Shown here piece by piece: positions 16,853-27,100 of a DNA stretch of 49,734 bases (positions are counted from its first letter, which is position 1; each line of letters opens with the position of its first letter). The position numbers were made by a program, and so were the translations under genes. The stretch lies in NCBI GenBank assembly GCA_964412365.1, contig CAYPOI010000011.1, forward strand, positions 1-49,734, in the 5' to 3' direction. The notes beneath the pieces were generated by a model, which saw only the letters and a list, made by a program, of their open reading frames with translations, had not been told where the DNA came from and made no database searches. The stretch comes from CAMTWZ01 sp964412365 (GTDB taxonomy: Bacteria; Bacteroidota; Rhodothermia; Balneolales; HLUCCA01).

Positions 16853-19800
16853 TCAGAAATCGAAATCGAACAGCACGCCGAAATTAAACAATACTTCCCG
16901 ACCGTATCGGACGCCGTTGTTGCCGGTCGTGGTGATGAAGGAATCGGGAAGGCGGACATCCAACGTATTCAGCCCGTAAGCTGCGCTCACGAACACCCTT
17001 GTTGGAAACAGATAGTAGTTGTTCAAACTTACCCGAAGCTCGGAACCAATGCCGTACTTAAGATTCGATCCGGTTTTCAGTGGCGAATCCCATCCGTTAC
17101 CGGTTTCCGCGAAGAAGCGTGCGTACACTTTGTCGATGGTGAATTGATTCACTTGTTTATTGATACCGGTTTTCAGGGGAACATTCCATGATAAGGAACT
17201 GAACCAGGTTGTGTTTCCGCCCAACGCGAAGAATGGATAGCTGCGCATGCCCGGGAATCCGCCGATATAATCCAGAAAGAAATACTCATCATTTGGATTC
17301 AGATTCGCATAAAAACGGGTATGTAGACGGAGTTTTTGTCCGGCAAGCTCAAATCCGTATCGAGCATCCGTTTCCACGCTATGCATTTTGTAACTGTTGT
17401 ATTTAGGAACGAGAGTTCCACCTTCGATATCGTATCCATCCAACAAACGGCTGGGTTGGTACTGATATTTCAGGTACGCTCGCACACCTTGAGGGGCGAT
17501 GTCGCTATGTCGGTAGCGCGATTCCAAATTGAAGGTATAAGTTGCGGCGAGGCTGTTGCCGACATAATAGCGGGATGTGGATCCGGCCACAACTTCCCGA
17601 TATTCGCGTGAAAAGAAAGGTTCTGTTCCGACTCGGTACGGACTATGTGCGTACGACAATTCCACCAAGCTGAAGCGGTTCACTTTGCTGATGAGGGCCA
17701 CGCGCGCTTCCCAGATATCATACGCGATGTCGATCGACGTGGTATCGGGCAAACACGCCGTGCAGGGGAATTCCTCCACTTGCAGGCCGCCGGCCACGTT
17801 CCGGCGCAGGTTATAAATTTCCATGGAAACCGTTGGCGACCACGAGGCTTTGATGAAGGGCAATCCGCGATATTCCGTGATGAAAAAGATGTCGCGATCC
17901 AGATTCACCAGGCGGGATGGAGCCACAAAATCGCCGATGCCTTCGGATGGTCTGGATCCCGGTCCGACCATGATCCCACCGAAGATCGAGAACCGGTCGA
18001 TCATGTCGCGCGAAGCGAAGTACAATCCGGCTTTCGTGTCGCGCCAGAGTGATTTTCCGAAGGTTCCGATCTTGCCCGCACTCAACAAGTCCGCATTCGA
18101 GCCATATTGCTTGGAATATTGATCCACCCGGAGCGCCGGAAAGAAGCTGAACGACGTGAAGGTGTCTTCATACTTGCGGATGGGTTCGGTTCGGGGGATA
18201 TCGTGATCATTGAACACGCTGGCTTGCGCCACAAGCGCGTCGGGAGTGAAAGGCCTTTCGTAGGTGGCGTTGGCTGTTCGAGCCGTTTCTGACGCCATTT
18301 TGGCGATTTTGAATCCATCCCAATCGTATCGAGAGAAATACAGGTTTCCGTCTTTGGCCGCATGAGGCTGGAACGCACCACCCAATACCGAAGAAACCGG
18401 GCTCAATACCCTTGTTGTCAGATCCAACTCATACAGGTTGAAGATGCCGTCCAAATTACTGCTCAAAAACAATGACGAATTGTCGGGCGACCACGCCGGA
18501 TCCCGATAATCAATCACCGCATCGGACAGAAGGATGGTGATGTCATTCGTTGCCAGATCCATCAGACGGATGTCGCGTTGTCCCGCATCCGAAAACGCGA
18601 ATGCGAGTTGTTTCCCATCCGGACTAATCGCAGGGGAGTAGAATTGCTCGCCATTCGCGAGTTTGGTGAGGGGCTGGATGCTCCCATCCGCCAGCATGAG
18701 TTTCACGAGGTTCACGGTTCCATCGTGGAACTGAAGGGCGATGAAATGATTCCCATCCGGATGCCAGGAGATATCGAAGATCCGTGCGCTGAAGGTGATG
18801 CGCTTCGGCTTGTCTTTTTTGCCGATGTTGTGCAGATACACGTCGGTGTACAATTCGCCGTAACGGTTTTCGCGGGTGCGAAGGAAGGCGAGCTGGGTGC
18901 CATCCGGCGAAAAGTCATACGCACCGGCGATGTCTTTGACCGCGGGTGCGGCATGGAACCCGCAACTCATGGTGTGATTGTGCTCGGGAGTGACGGGGAT
19001 TTCGGCTACGGACACACTCTCGCCATTGGCCAGGTTTTTCAGATAGAGCGCCACCCGTGCGTTGTCGTCACCCTTATTCGAAATGTAGGCGATGTGTTTG
19101 CCATCCGGACTCACACGTGGCGAAAAGTTGAAAAATCCATCCGATTCGATGTCGACCGATTCGGTGAAGGTGCGATCGCCGAGCGAAGCCTTGTAGAACG
19201 TTCGCATCTCGTCGATCCATCGGCGATGAAGCTCGTATCCGCTGGTTCCGGAGGCAATTTTCAAGGCATCGTTCACATCCGTCACACCCGGCTCCGACAA
19301 GGCGTTGGTGAGCGTGCGAAGGATGTCTTCGCCATAGGTTTGTGCCAACCAATGCGTGAACGCGAAGCCCTGATTGTAGGTAGTTTCCCGTTCGAGCGAT
19401 GTTTTTGAAGAAAACGTGCCCATCTGCTCCAGGCTCAGTTGCGTGTTTTGTAGCACTCGCGTGCGCAGGATCATGTCGCGATGGGCATCCCAATAATCGT
19501 AATGAAGGTGTTCGCGATCGTACTGGGCGGTTCCTTCGGCCAACCAGGCAGGCATGCTCAGATTGGCGATGGGATAGGTGATCACGCCGTTCGGGTAGCC
19601 ATAGAGAACGTCCGGGCGACGCACATCTTCATAAGTGAGCCACTGCAGATAGGTGGCAGGCCATCTGCGATTCTGCTTCGCCGCGGCCTGAATCTGAACG
19701 ATGTGAACGAATTCGTGCGTGATGACGGTCCGTAACCAATTATGCGTGCCTCGAAGCGGGGTATCCAGCGCCGGAAGCCAAATTTCGATCTTATTATCGA

Positions 19801-20098
19801 AGAAGTACGCCGCACCATTGGCGTAATCGAGCCGGTCGTTCAGCACGATGCTCACTTTCGTGTCTGGCTCATGTCGATATAGCTCGACCACATCCGGATA
19901 CACCTCCTCCGCAATGTTCGAAATTACCCGAGCCGGACGCTCATTTCCCTCTTGGAAATGCACCACGAAATGATCCGTCTCCAAGCTGAACCAAGACAAA
20001 TGATTGTGAGGATATCCATACATCGACACATCCCGCTCTTGGGCGTGCATTGCCGATAATGGCAATAACAGAAGAAGGAATAGTGTGATGATTCTCAT
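16853..20098 (-). CDS. Secreted metalloprotease-propeller-outer membrane barrel protein
   Basis: 1081 residues with a signal peptide (MRIITLFLLLLLPLSAMHAQ). The N-terminal part is a gluzincin-type peptidase (MA-like): ITHEFVHIVQ supplies His128, Glu129 and His132, and AWLAEGTAQY supplies a third ligand, Glu188, so the site is intact. Residues about 320-620 carry TolB/WD40-like repeats of the SPDGKHIAYIS type (FSPDGTQLAFLR, ISPDGKQLAFAF, WSPDNSSLFLSS). From about 660 to the end, alternating strands, tyrosine/arginine-rich turns and a terminal Phe (FNFGVLFDFDF) indicate an outer-membrane beta-barrel. The start overlaps the M6-like gene stop as ATGA. Processing or assembly of surface proteins is a reasonable guess; the substrate is unknown. 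Confidence 0.82.
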   Translation of the reverse strand: MRIITLFLLLLLPLSAMHAQERDVSMYGYPHNHLSWFSLETDHFVVHFQEGNERPARVISNIAEEVYPDVVELYRHEPDTKVSIVLNDRLDYANGAAYFFDNKIEIWLPALDTPLRGTHNWLRTVITHEFVHIVQIQAAAKQNRRWPATYLQWLTYEDVRRPDVLYGYPNGVITYPIANLSMPAWLAEGTAQYDREHLHYDYWDAHRDMILRTRVLQNTQLSLEQMGTFSSKTSLERETTYNQGFAFTHWLAQTYGEDILRTLTNALSEPGVTDVNDALKIASGTSGYELHRRWIDEMRTFYKASLGDRTFTESVDIESDGFFNFSPRVSPDGKHIAYISNKGDDNARVALYLKNLANGESVSVAEIPVTPEHNHTMSCGFHAAPAVKDIAGAYDFSPDGTQLAFLRTRENRYGELYTDVYLHNIGKKDKPKRITFSARIFDISWHPDGNHFIALQFHDGTVNLVKLMLADGSIQPLTKLANGEQFYSPAISPDGKQLAFAFSDAGQRDIRLMDLATNDITILLSDAVIDYRDPAWSPDNSSLFLSSNLDGIFNLYELDLTTRVLSPVSSVLGGAFQPHAAKDGNLYFSRYDWDGFKIAKMASETARTANATYERPFTPDALVAQASVFNDHDIPRTEPIRKYEDTFTSFSFFPALRVDQYSKQYGSNADLLSAGKIGTFGKSLWRDTKAGLYFASRDMIDRFSIFGGIMVGPGSRPSEGIGDFVAPSRLVNLDRDIFFITEYRGLPFIKASWSPTVSMEIYNLRRNVAGGLQVEEFPCTACLPDTTSIDIAYDIWEARVALISKVNRFSLVELSYAHSPYRVGTEPFFSREYREVVAGSTSRYYVGNSLAATYTFNLESRYRHSDIAPQGVRAYLKYQYQPSRLLDGYDIEGGTLVPKYNSYKMHSVETDARYGFELAGQKLRLHTRFYANLNPNDEYFFLDYIGGFPGMRSYPFFALGGNTTWFSSLSWNVPLKTGINKQVNQFTIDKVYARFFAETGNGWDSPLKTGSNLKYGIGSELRVSLNNYYLFPTRVFVSAAYGLNTLDVRLPDSFITTTGNNGVRYGREVLFNFGVLFDFDF

Positions 20099-22971
20099 TT
20101 CACCACCACGATTTTGAACTGCTTTTGAGCAGTTTTGCCGCCATGACTCGCTTCAACCCGGCAGAAGTACACGCCACTACCCCAGTTCGAGGTATCAAGG
20201 CGGATTTCCTGCGCCGCACCGCTTGCCGATGCGATGGTTTGCCGCGCCATAGGTCGGCCGTCGTATTGAATCACATCCATCCGAACCGATGCTCCTGCCA
20301 CGCTCTGAAAACGCACGAAGGTTTCGTTTGAGGCGGGATTCGGCCAGTTGTACGTTTCAGAGGATACAAGAAGTTCACCGGGTCTGCTCGGGGATCCGAC
20401 CACAGCGAATTCCGACTGAAAGCTTCTGGCTGTGACGGATGGGGCCACATCCGGAAATGTCCATGACACCAAATTTCCAGCCGCATCCGCGGCATACAAG
20501 GTTTGATCGGTGAACAGCATACCGATTGGGATGCGATCGTTTGCCGGCGCGCGACCCACTAAAAGGGGATAGGGTGATGCAAGAACACCATCCGAACCAT
20601 ACCCGAAGACCAGCAGATCGTAGCCATCGGTGGCATACACAATGAGTTTTTCTTCAACAAGTAATGGTGTTCCGAGAAAACGAAAACCGGTCGGAGGTTG
20701 GATGGGGAAATGATCGAGTACGGCACCGCTAGAATTGCGAGCCATCAAGGTGCCTTCCGACCGATTCACATAGTAGGTTTCGGCCACGCCATCCACATCT
20801 GTATTGCCGAAATGCGGCCAGTAGAAGGGCTCGGTTGTGATGGATTCACCATTGCGCGATAAGTCATCCGCTAGAATCGTCCAAGTACCGTTTCCAATTT
20901 CGGAAATCACGAATCGGCGACCGGTTGACATAACATCATTGGGATGTGCGATGGTGCTAACGTTTCCGTTGGAAACGGATAATCCGGTGGGCTGTCCGGC
21001 GATCCAAATCACATCCCCAGAGGCGTTCAATGCAGGATAACCCGTGCTACTTGTGATGGCGGGTTGTTCCCAAATCGGAACCAAGGCCGCGTTATTCAAT
21101 GAAACCAACCGACTGTTGAATGAGGATGCACCGGCGGCTTGATGCGAAGTGAGAAACACATCATTTCCCACTCGGAGTGGCTGATGAACCGATCCGATTG
21201 GATGGGATCGAACAGTGGATGTCGGCCGATGGACCACTACCAATCGGTCTTGCTGTGGGATCAGAAGATGATCGCCGATGAGGTCGATGGATAGCGGATA
21301 ACTCAGGGCGTACGCATCGGATTGGTCGCTAGAGCCGGAGTAGGGAAATTCGATGACATCATTGACCGAATACGAATCAGGTGTGACGCGTTTGGCGCGA
21401 AAACTGGCATTCGGCAGATTGTCGCTGAAGTCGTAGAACTCGAAGTAGGTTGGAGCACCGGCGGTGGTTCGGTTATTGGGCGTGGTATCGTCACCCCAAC
21501 GGTTTTCATACAAGACAAGCCGCTCACCGGTAAGAGTGATCACCGTGAAATCATTGCCGCTCCACCAGAAGTCGAACGGAGCCCCTTGGTCGTAACTGGC
21601 GCTGAGTCCGGCCGGGCGACCGATATCTTGTGCCGCATCGGCTTCCACCAATTGCACACCACGTCGCGATGGATCGGCATTGATGCGGTTTTCGGCGATG
21701 GTTTCACGGATCACACCGTCGTGGATGCGCCAGATCAGCAGGCCTCCAGCTAAATAGCGATCGATATCGATTCCACCGGGTAGCGACCAATCGTAATGGC
21801 TCACATCAATCAAGGTTCCGGCAGGAACAATTTCGTCGAGTTGGCTTAGATCGAATGGGCTGAATCGTTCTTCTGTGCGCGGGATGGTGACGGTCTCGAT
21901 CGTGCCGTCGGGTTTGCGGATAGTGAGGTCCACGCCGTTGTTATCCGGATCGCGATGCCTGTTTTCGACCAAGATGTATTCGTCGGCGCTGATGCGATGG
22001 CGCAAGACGCTACCGAGAGGCACGGAAATGGGTGCGATATCGGAGAGGGGAATGTCTTGCGGGTTCACCCAACCCATATGGGTTTTTTCCCACGCGGAGG
22101 GTTCGGGTGGAAACAGGCCGTTGTAGGAGAAGAACCCGGCGCCATCCATGAGTCCGAATCGTCCGATACCGGAGGCACCGGTTTCCGTGTTATACAAATC
22201 AGGCATGCCCAGGAAGTTGCCGACCATGGCGGTGGTGATGCCATTGATCGAGAGTTCGATTACGAACTCGGCGCCCGTCACATCTTGGCCGGGCCTGGAT
22301 TCGGTTTGGGGTAGGATCGCTGTTTCGGAGACGCGAAGGCCGCTGTTATTTACCGTGAAGCCGGTGAAGCCGGGATCGTCCAATAACCGAGCGAAGGAAT
22401 CCTGGTTCAGATAGACGGAAGGAATGTCTTGCGGGGTTTTGGTGAGAGTGGTACCGGTCAATTCGAGGTCGCGACCCACTCCGGCATGGAAAATGATGAA
22501 CATGGTGCGATCCGGATCACCGGCATAGGCATCGAGCGCGCCGGATTCGGCAACTTTTTCCCAGGTGTCGCGAGCCAACCAACCCAATCGATAATTGGCG
22601 GAATCGGATTGGCCAGTAGGGGAGTACCGGGCCATGGGGTGATCCAGCTGATAGACCGTAGGCAATACCTCATAGGTGATGCTGAGAGCTTGTCCCGATA
22701 CCTGCTCGAAGTACCGCTTTGCGAATTCGAGATGGGCTTCAAAGTAGCCTTGATCATGAGGAAGTGGGTCGATGACGGCCGGATTCCGTTCCAGGAAATC
22801 CAGTTGAAAGGTTCCGTTACCAGAGGTGAATCGATTCTCCTGCGGTTGGAATTCGACCATGGCCGCGACGATATGAATCGATCCGGAGGCTCGCGGAGGG
22901 GCTTGGGCACCGATGGTGCCAACCCCTACTACGAGCCAAATAAAGAGCCAGTGTGTGGTCTGCCTGAGCAA
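20095..22971 (-). CDS. M6-type secreted protein with lost HExxH and T9SS tail
   Basis: 958 residues with a signal peptide (cleavage near GTIGAQA). The N-terminal region has the layout of M6 peptidases: YFEQVSGQALSITYEVLPTV, FIIFHAGVGRDLEL, GMPDLYNTETGASGIGRFGL, then MDGAGF and AWEKTHMGWVNP. The zinc motif expected directly before LGxPDLY is absent: residues 248-252 read AMVGN where HExGH is normal, so both His and the Glu are gone. The middle has propeller-like repeats. The last 80 residues are a type A sorting domain (NWPNPASNETFVRF, WGSGVYFCRVEA, KIVVVK), so export by T9SS is expected. It lies directly after porV. Confidence 0.85.
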   Translation of the reverse strand: MLRQTTHWLFIWLVVGVGTIGAQAPPRASGSIHIVAAMVEFQPQENRFTSGNGTFQLDFLERNPAVIDPLPHDQGYFEAHLEFAKRYFEQVSGQALSITYEVLPTVYQLDHPMARYSPTGQSDSANYRLGWLARDTWEKVAESGALDAYAGDPDRTMFIIFHAGVGRDLELTGTTLTKTPQDIPSVYLNQDSFARLLDDPGFTGFTVNNSGLRVSETAILPQTESRPGQDVTGAEFVIELSINGITTAMVGNFLGMPDLYNTETGASGIGRFGLMDGAGFFSYNGLFPPEPSAWEKTHMGWVNPQDIPLSDIAPISVPLGSVLRHRISADEYILVENRHRDPDNNGVDLTIRKPDGTIETVTIPRTEERFSPFDLSQLDEIVPAGTLIDVSHYDWSLPGGIDIDRYLAGGLLIWRIHDGVIRETIAENRINADPSRRGVQLVEADAAQDIGRPAGLSASYDQGAPFDFWWSGNDFTVITLTGERLVLYENRWGDDTTPNNRTTAGAPTYFEFYDFSDNLPNASFRAKRVTPDSYSVNDVIEFPYSGSSDQSDAYALSYPLSIDLIGDHLLIPQQDRLVVVHRPTSTVRSHPIGSVHQPLRVGNDVFLTSHQAAGASSFNSRLVSLNNAALVPIWEQPAITSSTGYPALNASGDVIWIAGQPTGLSVSNGNVSTIAHPNDVMSTGRRFVISEIGNGTWTILADDLSRNGESITTEPFYWPHFGNTDVDGVAETYYVNRSEGTLMARNSSGAVLDHFPIQPPTGFRFLGTPLLVEEKLIVYATDGYDLLVFGYGSDGVLASPYPLLVGRAPANDRIPIGMLFTDQTLYAADAAGNLVSWTFPDVAPSVTARSFQSEFAVVGSPSRPGELLVSSETYNWPNPASNETFVRFQSVAGASVRMDVIQYDGRPMARQTIASASGAAQEIRLDTSNWGSGVYFCRVEASHGGKTAQKQFKIVVVK

Positions 22972-22978
22972 AACCCGA

Positions 22979-24094
22979 TTACCTGAAATTAATCAGTACC
23001 GAGAATCGGATGGTGTTGGCCAGTGGATGGTCTTCTGTTAGCGTGTAGATGTAACTGAAATCGACACCGAAGATATTGTATCTCAAACCGGCACCGAATG
23101 TCAGGAATTGACGATCCCCGTTGCTAGGCGACTCGTAATAATATCCCGAACGAAGAGCGAATTTCTTGTCGTACCAATACTCCGCGCCCACACCCATCAT
23201 GATTTGTTCCGACAGTGGAACACCAACATAGCCTTCACCGCGAACCGGTTCATAATAGTGTGTGTCCCACGATTTGACCAATGCTTCCAAGGCTCCCATC
23301 GACACCAACGTGGTCGTATCACGACGGGCCATGATTTTGGAGAAATCATTTGCGATGGTCAGGCTGTTGTATCCTTCCTCATCCAATTGAACGCTGTAGG
23401 CCCAACCGACTCGAAGGATGGTGGGCAGGGGATCGCGCTGGGCATCATCCGAATATTGAACAGCAGGACCTAGGTTCGACAAGTTGAACCCAGCATTCAC
23501 AGTCGACTTACGATCCAAGAGCGTGAATTCATTAGAGCGATATAGGCCCGATAAATCCAGTCCGACACTCGTTCCGTTTTTAGCGGTCTGGTTCCCTACG
23601 CGCAAACCGGCAGGAACCAGCTTGCTGAATATAAACCGGGCGCCGGTTCCAATGGCAAAATTCTCGTTGATTTTGAAGCCATACGACAGTCCAGACGCGA
23701 TTTCATAGCTGCGGAAGGTTCCTTGGGAGTTTCCATCCGAATCGGTTTGTTCTTGCGAACCCAGATCGAAGTAGGTGATGTGTCCGGCGATGGTTCCGAT
23801 TCCATCCACATACATCTTTCCAGCTACGTAATCATAGAAGAGGTCGGCATTGAAGTTGGGTAGCCAATTGGTATGGGTGATGCTCAATTGGTTGCCTGTT
23901 TGAAACGCCAGCCCGGCTGGATTCCAAAACATGGCCGAGGCGTTATCGGCAATGGCCACACCGGTGTTTCCCATACCTGCGCCACGAGAATCAGGCTCGA
24001 TTTGCAAAAATGGTACGGATGTGATCGCAACCTGGGCGAACGAAGCGCTGCTGAAGACGCCAGAAAGAAGTAAAGCGAAAATGCGTTTTTTCAT
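22979..24094 (-). CDS. porV: PorV, T9SS outer-membrane shuttle protein
   Basis: 371 residues from ATG 24094, which opens a signal peptide (MKKRIFALLLSGVFSSASFA); the open frame runs 14 codons further but without a signal. The mature protein begins VPFLQIEPDSRGAGMGNTGV and continues with ASAMFWNPAGLAF, the FadL/PorV-family signature. It ends in strands such as LRYNIFGVDFSYIYTLTEDH and FSVLINFR with a terminal aromatic-x motif for outer-membrane insertion. PorV brings T9SS cargo from the translocon to PorU. It lies 50 bp after porU, the arrangement also known from other Bacteroidota, and 7 bp before the M6-like gene. Confidence 0.92.
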   Translation of the reverse strand: MKKRIFALLLSGVFSSASFAQVAITSVPFLQIEPDSRGAGMGNTGVAIADNASAMFWNPAGLAFQTGNQLSITHTNWLPNFNADLFYDYVAGKMYVDGIGTIAGHITYFDLGSQEQTDSDGNSQGTFRSYEIASGLSYGFKINENFAIGTGARFIFSKLVPAGLRVGNQTAKNGTSVGLDLSGLYRSNEFTLLDRKSTVNAGFNLSNLGPAVQYSDDAQRDPLPTILRVGWAYSVQLDEEGYNSLTIANDFSKIMARRDTTTLVSMGALEALVKSWDTHYYEPVRGEGYVGVPLSEQIMMGVGAEYWYDKKFALRSGYYYESPSNGDRQFLTFGAGLRYNIFGVDFSYIYTLTEDHPLANTIRFSVLINFR

Positions 24095-24144
24095 CGAAAA
24101 TTTGGCTTGAACGTTAAATATACAGGTTAATTTCAAATCGTTGC

Positions 24145-27100
24145 TTATCGGATGATGACGAGTTTTTCAACGGTTTCGCGGGTGTCGGTATCGGTTGCGA
24201 CCCTCACGTGATATAAGTAAGTCCCGGATGCGAGACGATTTCCATCCGCATCCGTCCCGTCCCATTCCAACGAAGCTAGACCACCTGAGACACTCAGGCT
24301 CCGGTCGCGAAGTTGAGCAACAGGTTTTCCACTTAGGGTGAAGACACGGATCATGACATCCAATGTGTTTCCGGCTTGGTTATGCTCAAAGATGAAGCGA
24401 GTATAACCAGACGTCGGATTCGGATAATTGTACACGTTGCGGATCGACAGATTCTGTTGTTCGGCTACGGTGAAGGTGGTTGTGGTTTCGCCCGGATTAT
24501 TGAACACATCCCATGCGCGCACAGTAAGCTCGTAGGTCCCGGGTTCAAGGTCTTGCAGGGGGTAGGTCACACGTCCCGTTGTGTAATCGTTCAATGCGCT
24601 CTCGTAAAACTCGTTGAGCATGAAGGTGCGTTCGGGTCCCACAAGCGGGCGCGACCGAAGGATGGCGATCAACTCGTGTCCCACACCGGCCCCGGCCGTG
24701 TTGATGCCGGACGGATCGGTGATGTCGACGATCAAAGTCGGGTTCTCATTCACGATGCCACCGTCCATGTAATCGGTATCGTTCAAATAAACTGACACAT
24801 TTGGGCCGGCACCATCATCCAACGCATTGGGGTTTCGTCCATTCAGAATCAGATTTGAAAAAGAACCTGCCGCATCGGAAGAGAGATCGGCGGCATACAT
24901 CACCACACGTCCGGTGGAATCGGAGTAGCTGATATCGCGTGGTATGATGAATGTGCTCGAAAACCGACCATTTGCAACAGACACCTTGCCGCTGAAAACA
25001 ACATCATTTTGCACGCCGTAGGCGCAATTCTGAATGTTGCAGTTCGTCAATTGGGTCATCGGTACGTAACGGGTGGCATCGTAGACCTTGATGGTGGCTT
25101 GACCATTGAAGGCGGTGTTCACGGTTCCATCATTCAAGACAACATCCCCTTCGATGGACGCCTGGTCCAAGGCACGCAATTGGATGTTGCCTGTACCGGG
25201 AACTACTCCATTGATGGAGGTTAGGCGGATTTGGGACTCGGGAAGGCCTATCCGCATGGCTGGATCGCCAAGCAGGACGAATTTTCGGCTGTTGAAGGTG
25301 GCGCCGACGGATGTGTTCTTCGTCTCTTTGTAGATATCTCCAAACGTCTTGGGTTTGCCATCGGCACCGTGCGACAGCATGGCCAATGTGAGTTGGATGT
25401 TCAAGCCGAAATTGTATGAATCCGGGCTTGAACTGGTGAAAACTACTCTGGACGTGGTATATGACGCGATCGCCCCGCCCTGAGGGTGTAAGATCAACAG
25501 TTCCGCTCCAGATTGGGATTCCGTGTCGTCATATCGTCCAAATTCGCAGGTCACCGTGATCAAAATGGTCAGTTTTTCAAGGTTGTTTAATCGCGTCACA
25601 TCATCCGATCGGAATAAACCTTCGGCAGACAGAAGTGTTTCACTTCCGTGTCCGGCATAATTCACAAGCAATGTGCCATTGTTGATTGCATTCACAAAGG
25701 CCCGATTCGCTTCGGGAGAGACTCGACCCAACGGACTATTCACAATCGGGTAGCTGATCTGATAAATCTTATTTACACGTACCCCGGTATCATCCAAAGG
25801 AACGCGTTCGATGGTTCCATCCGCGTTGTATACATGAAGATCGCCTTCATTGGTATTGGAGCCGTTCACATTATCATCGGATGTGAAGGTGACCAACGAG
25901 CGCCAATCACCATATAGCTCTGGATTCTCATAGGCTTCGATTTTCCGGATCACCGTCCGGGCTTCGGCCATGGTCTGAACGGGCAGACGCCCCACGCCGA
26001 TGTCCAAACGTTCAAACGATGGAATCGGGTCGCCGACGGGTGTCCATTCACCCTCATTGAGGTCCAGAAACCCGAAATAATCATCACTGCCGTAGGTGTT
26101 GATTTTCGATAGCGATTCTTCGCTTTGGAAGGTGAACACCTGGTTCCGAAGCGGATCCGAGCTCATGATCCCTTTGTAATCGTAGGTGGTGTCGCCGAAC
26201 AGGAGCAAGTGCTTTGGCATGCGGTTCACATCCGTTCCGGCACGATCATAGAAATAACGCACGAAATCTCGCATGGCGATGAGATCCGGAATGCCGCCAT
26301 TGAACTCATTGAAGATCTGGGCCTGAGTCACTACGAGAGGTCTCCATCCCTGACTTTCACGCCGATTCGCCAGTTCATTCGCTGCTTCAAGCAATTCCGG
26401 TGATGTGATCACTAAGTAATCGGGGTCGAAGCTCGTGCTACGGATGTCCTGATTCGGCACGATCACACCGGCGCCCGGACGGATGAAGATCGTTTGAGCC
26501 ACGATAGTCCGCCCTGCCAAATTGGTATGTCGTACGAGATAATCCGAACCGGATTGGGAGGATTGAAGCAGCAATGGGGATTGTGGATTGGTGATGTCCA
26601 ACACCATCGGAGACCCTGTAAGACCCGTCAACCGATAATGGACCATTGACCCATCGCCATTGATCGGACTGTAAAAGCGAAGATGTCCATTTCGAGCTTT
26701 CAACAATCTCGTAGCCGTCACGCGGACCCAATCCAACCAACCCAAAGCCGCTGAATTCGTGTTGTTGAATGTCGCGGTGATTTCGATGATGTCGTTTGCC
26801 AACGTCACGTTCGTCACATCCCGGTTCAAAGAGCCGGTGGATGCTGCAAGCGCGGTGGATGCGTCGATATTCGAAATTTGTCCAACGAATACGTTGCCAA
26901 TCGATCCACCCGAATAACTAACGGAGAACGTGGAGCTGGTTGTGGAACGTGCGGCGAACATGCCTTCCACACGGATGGTCGACCCTTGAACAAACCCATC
27001 CAACGTATCCACTAAAATGGATTGGGTTCGAGCGAATGTCTCCGGTGTGAATTGTTGTCCGAGCCATTGTTGGCCTGATTTGAGGCGGTTGTACGGCTTA

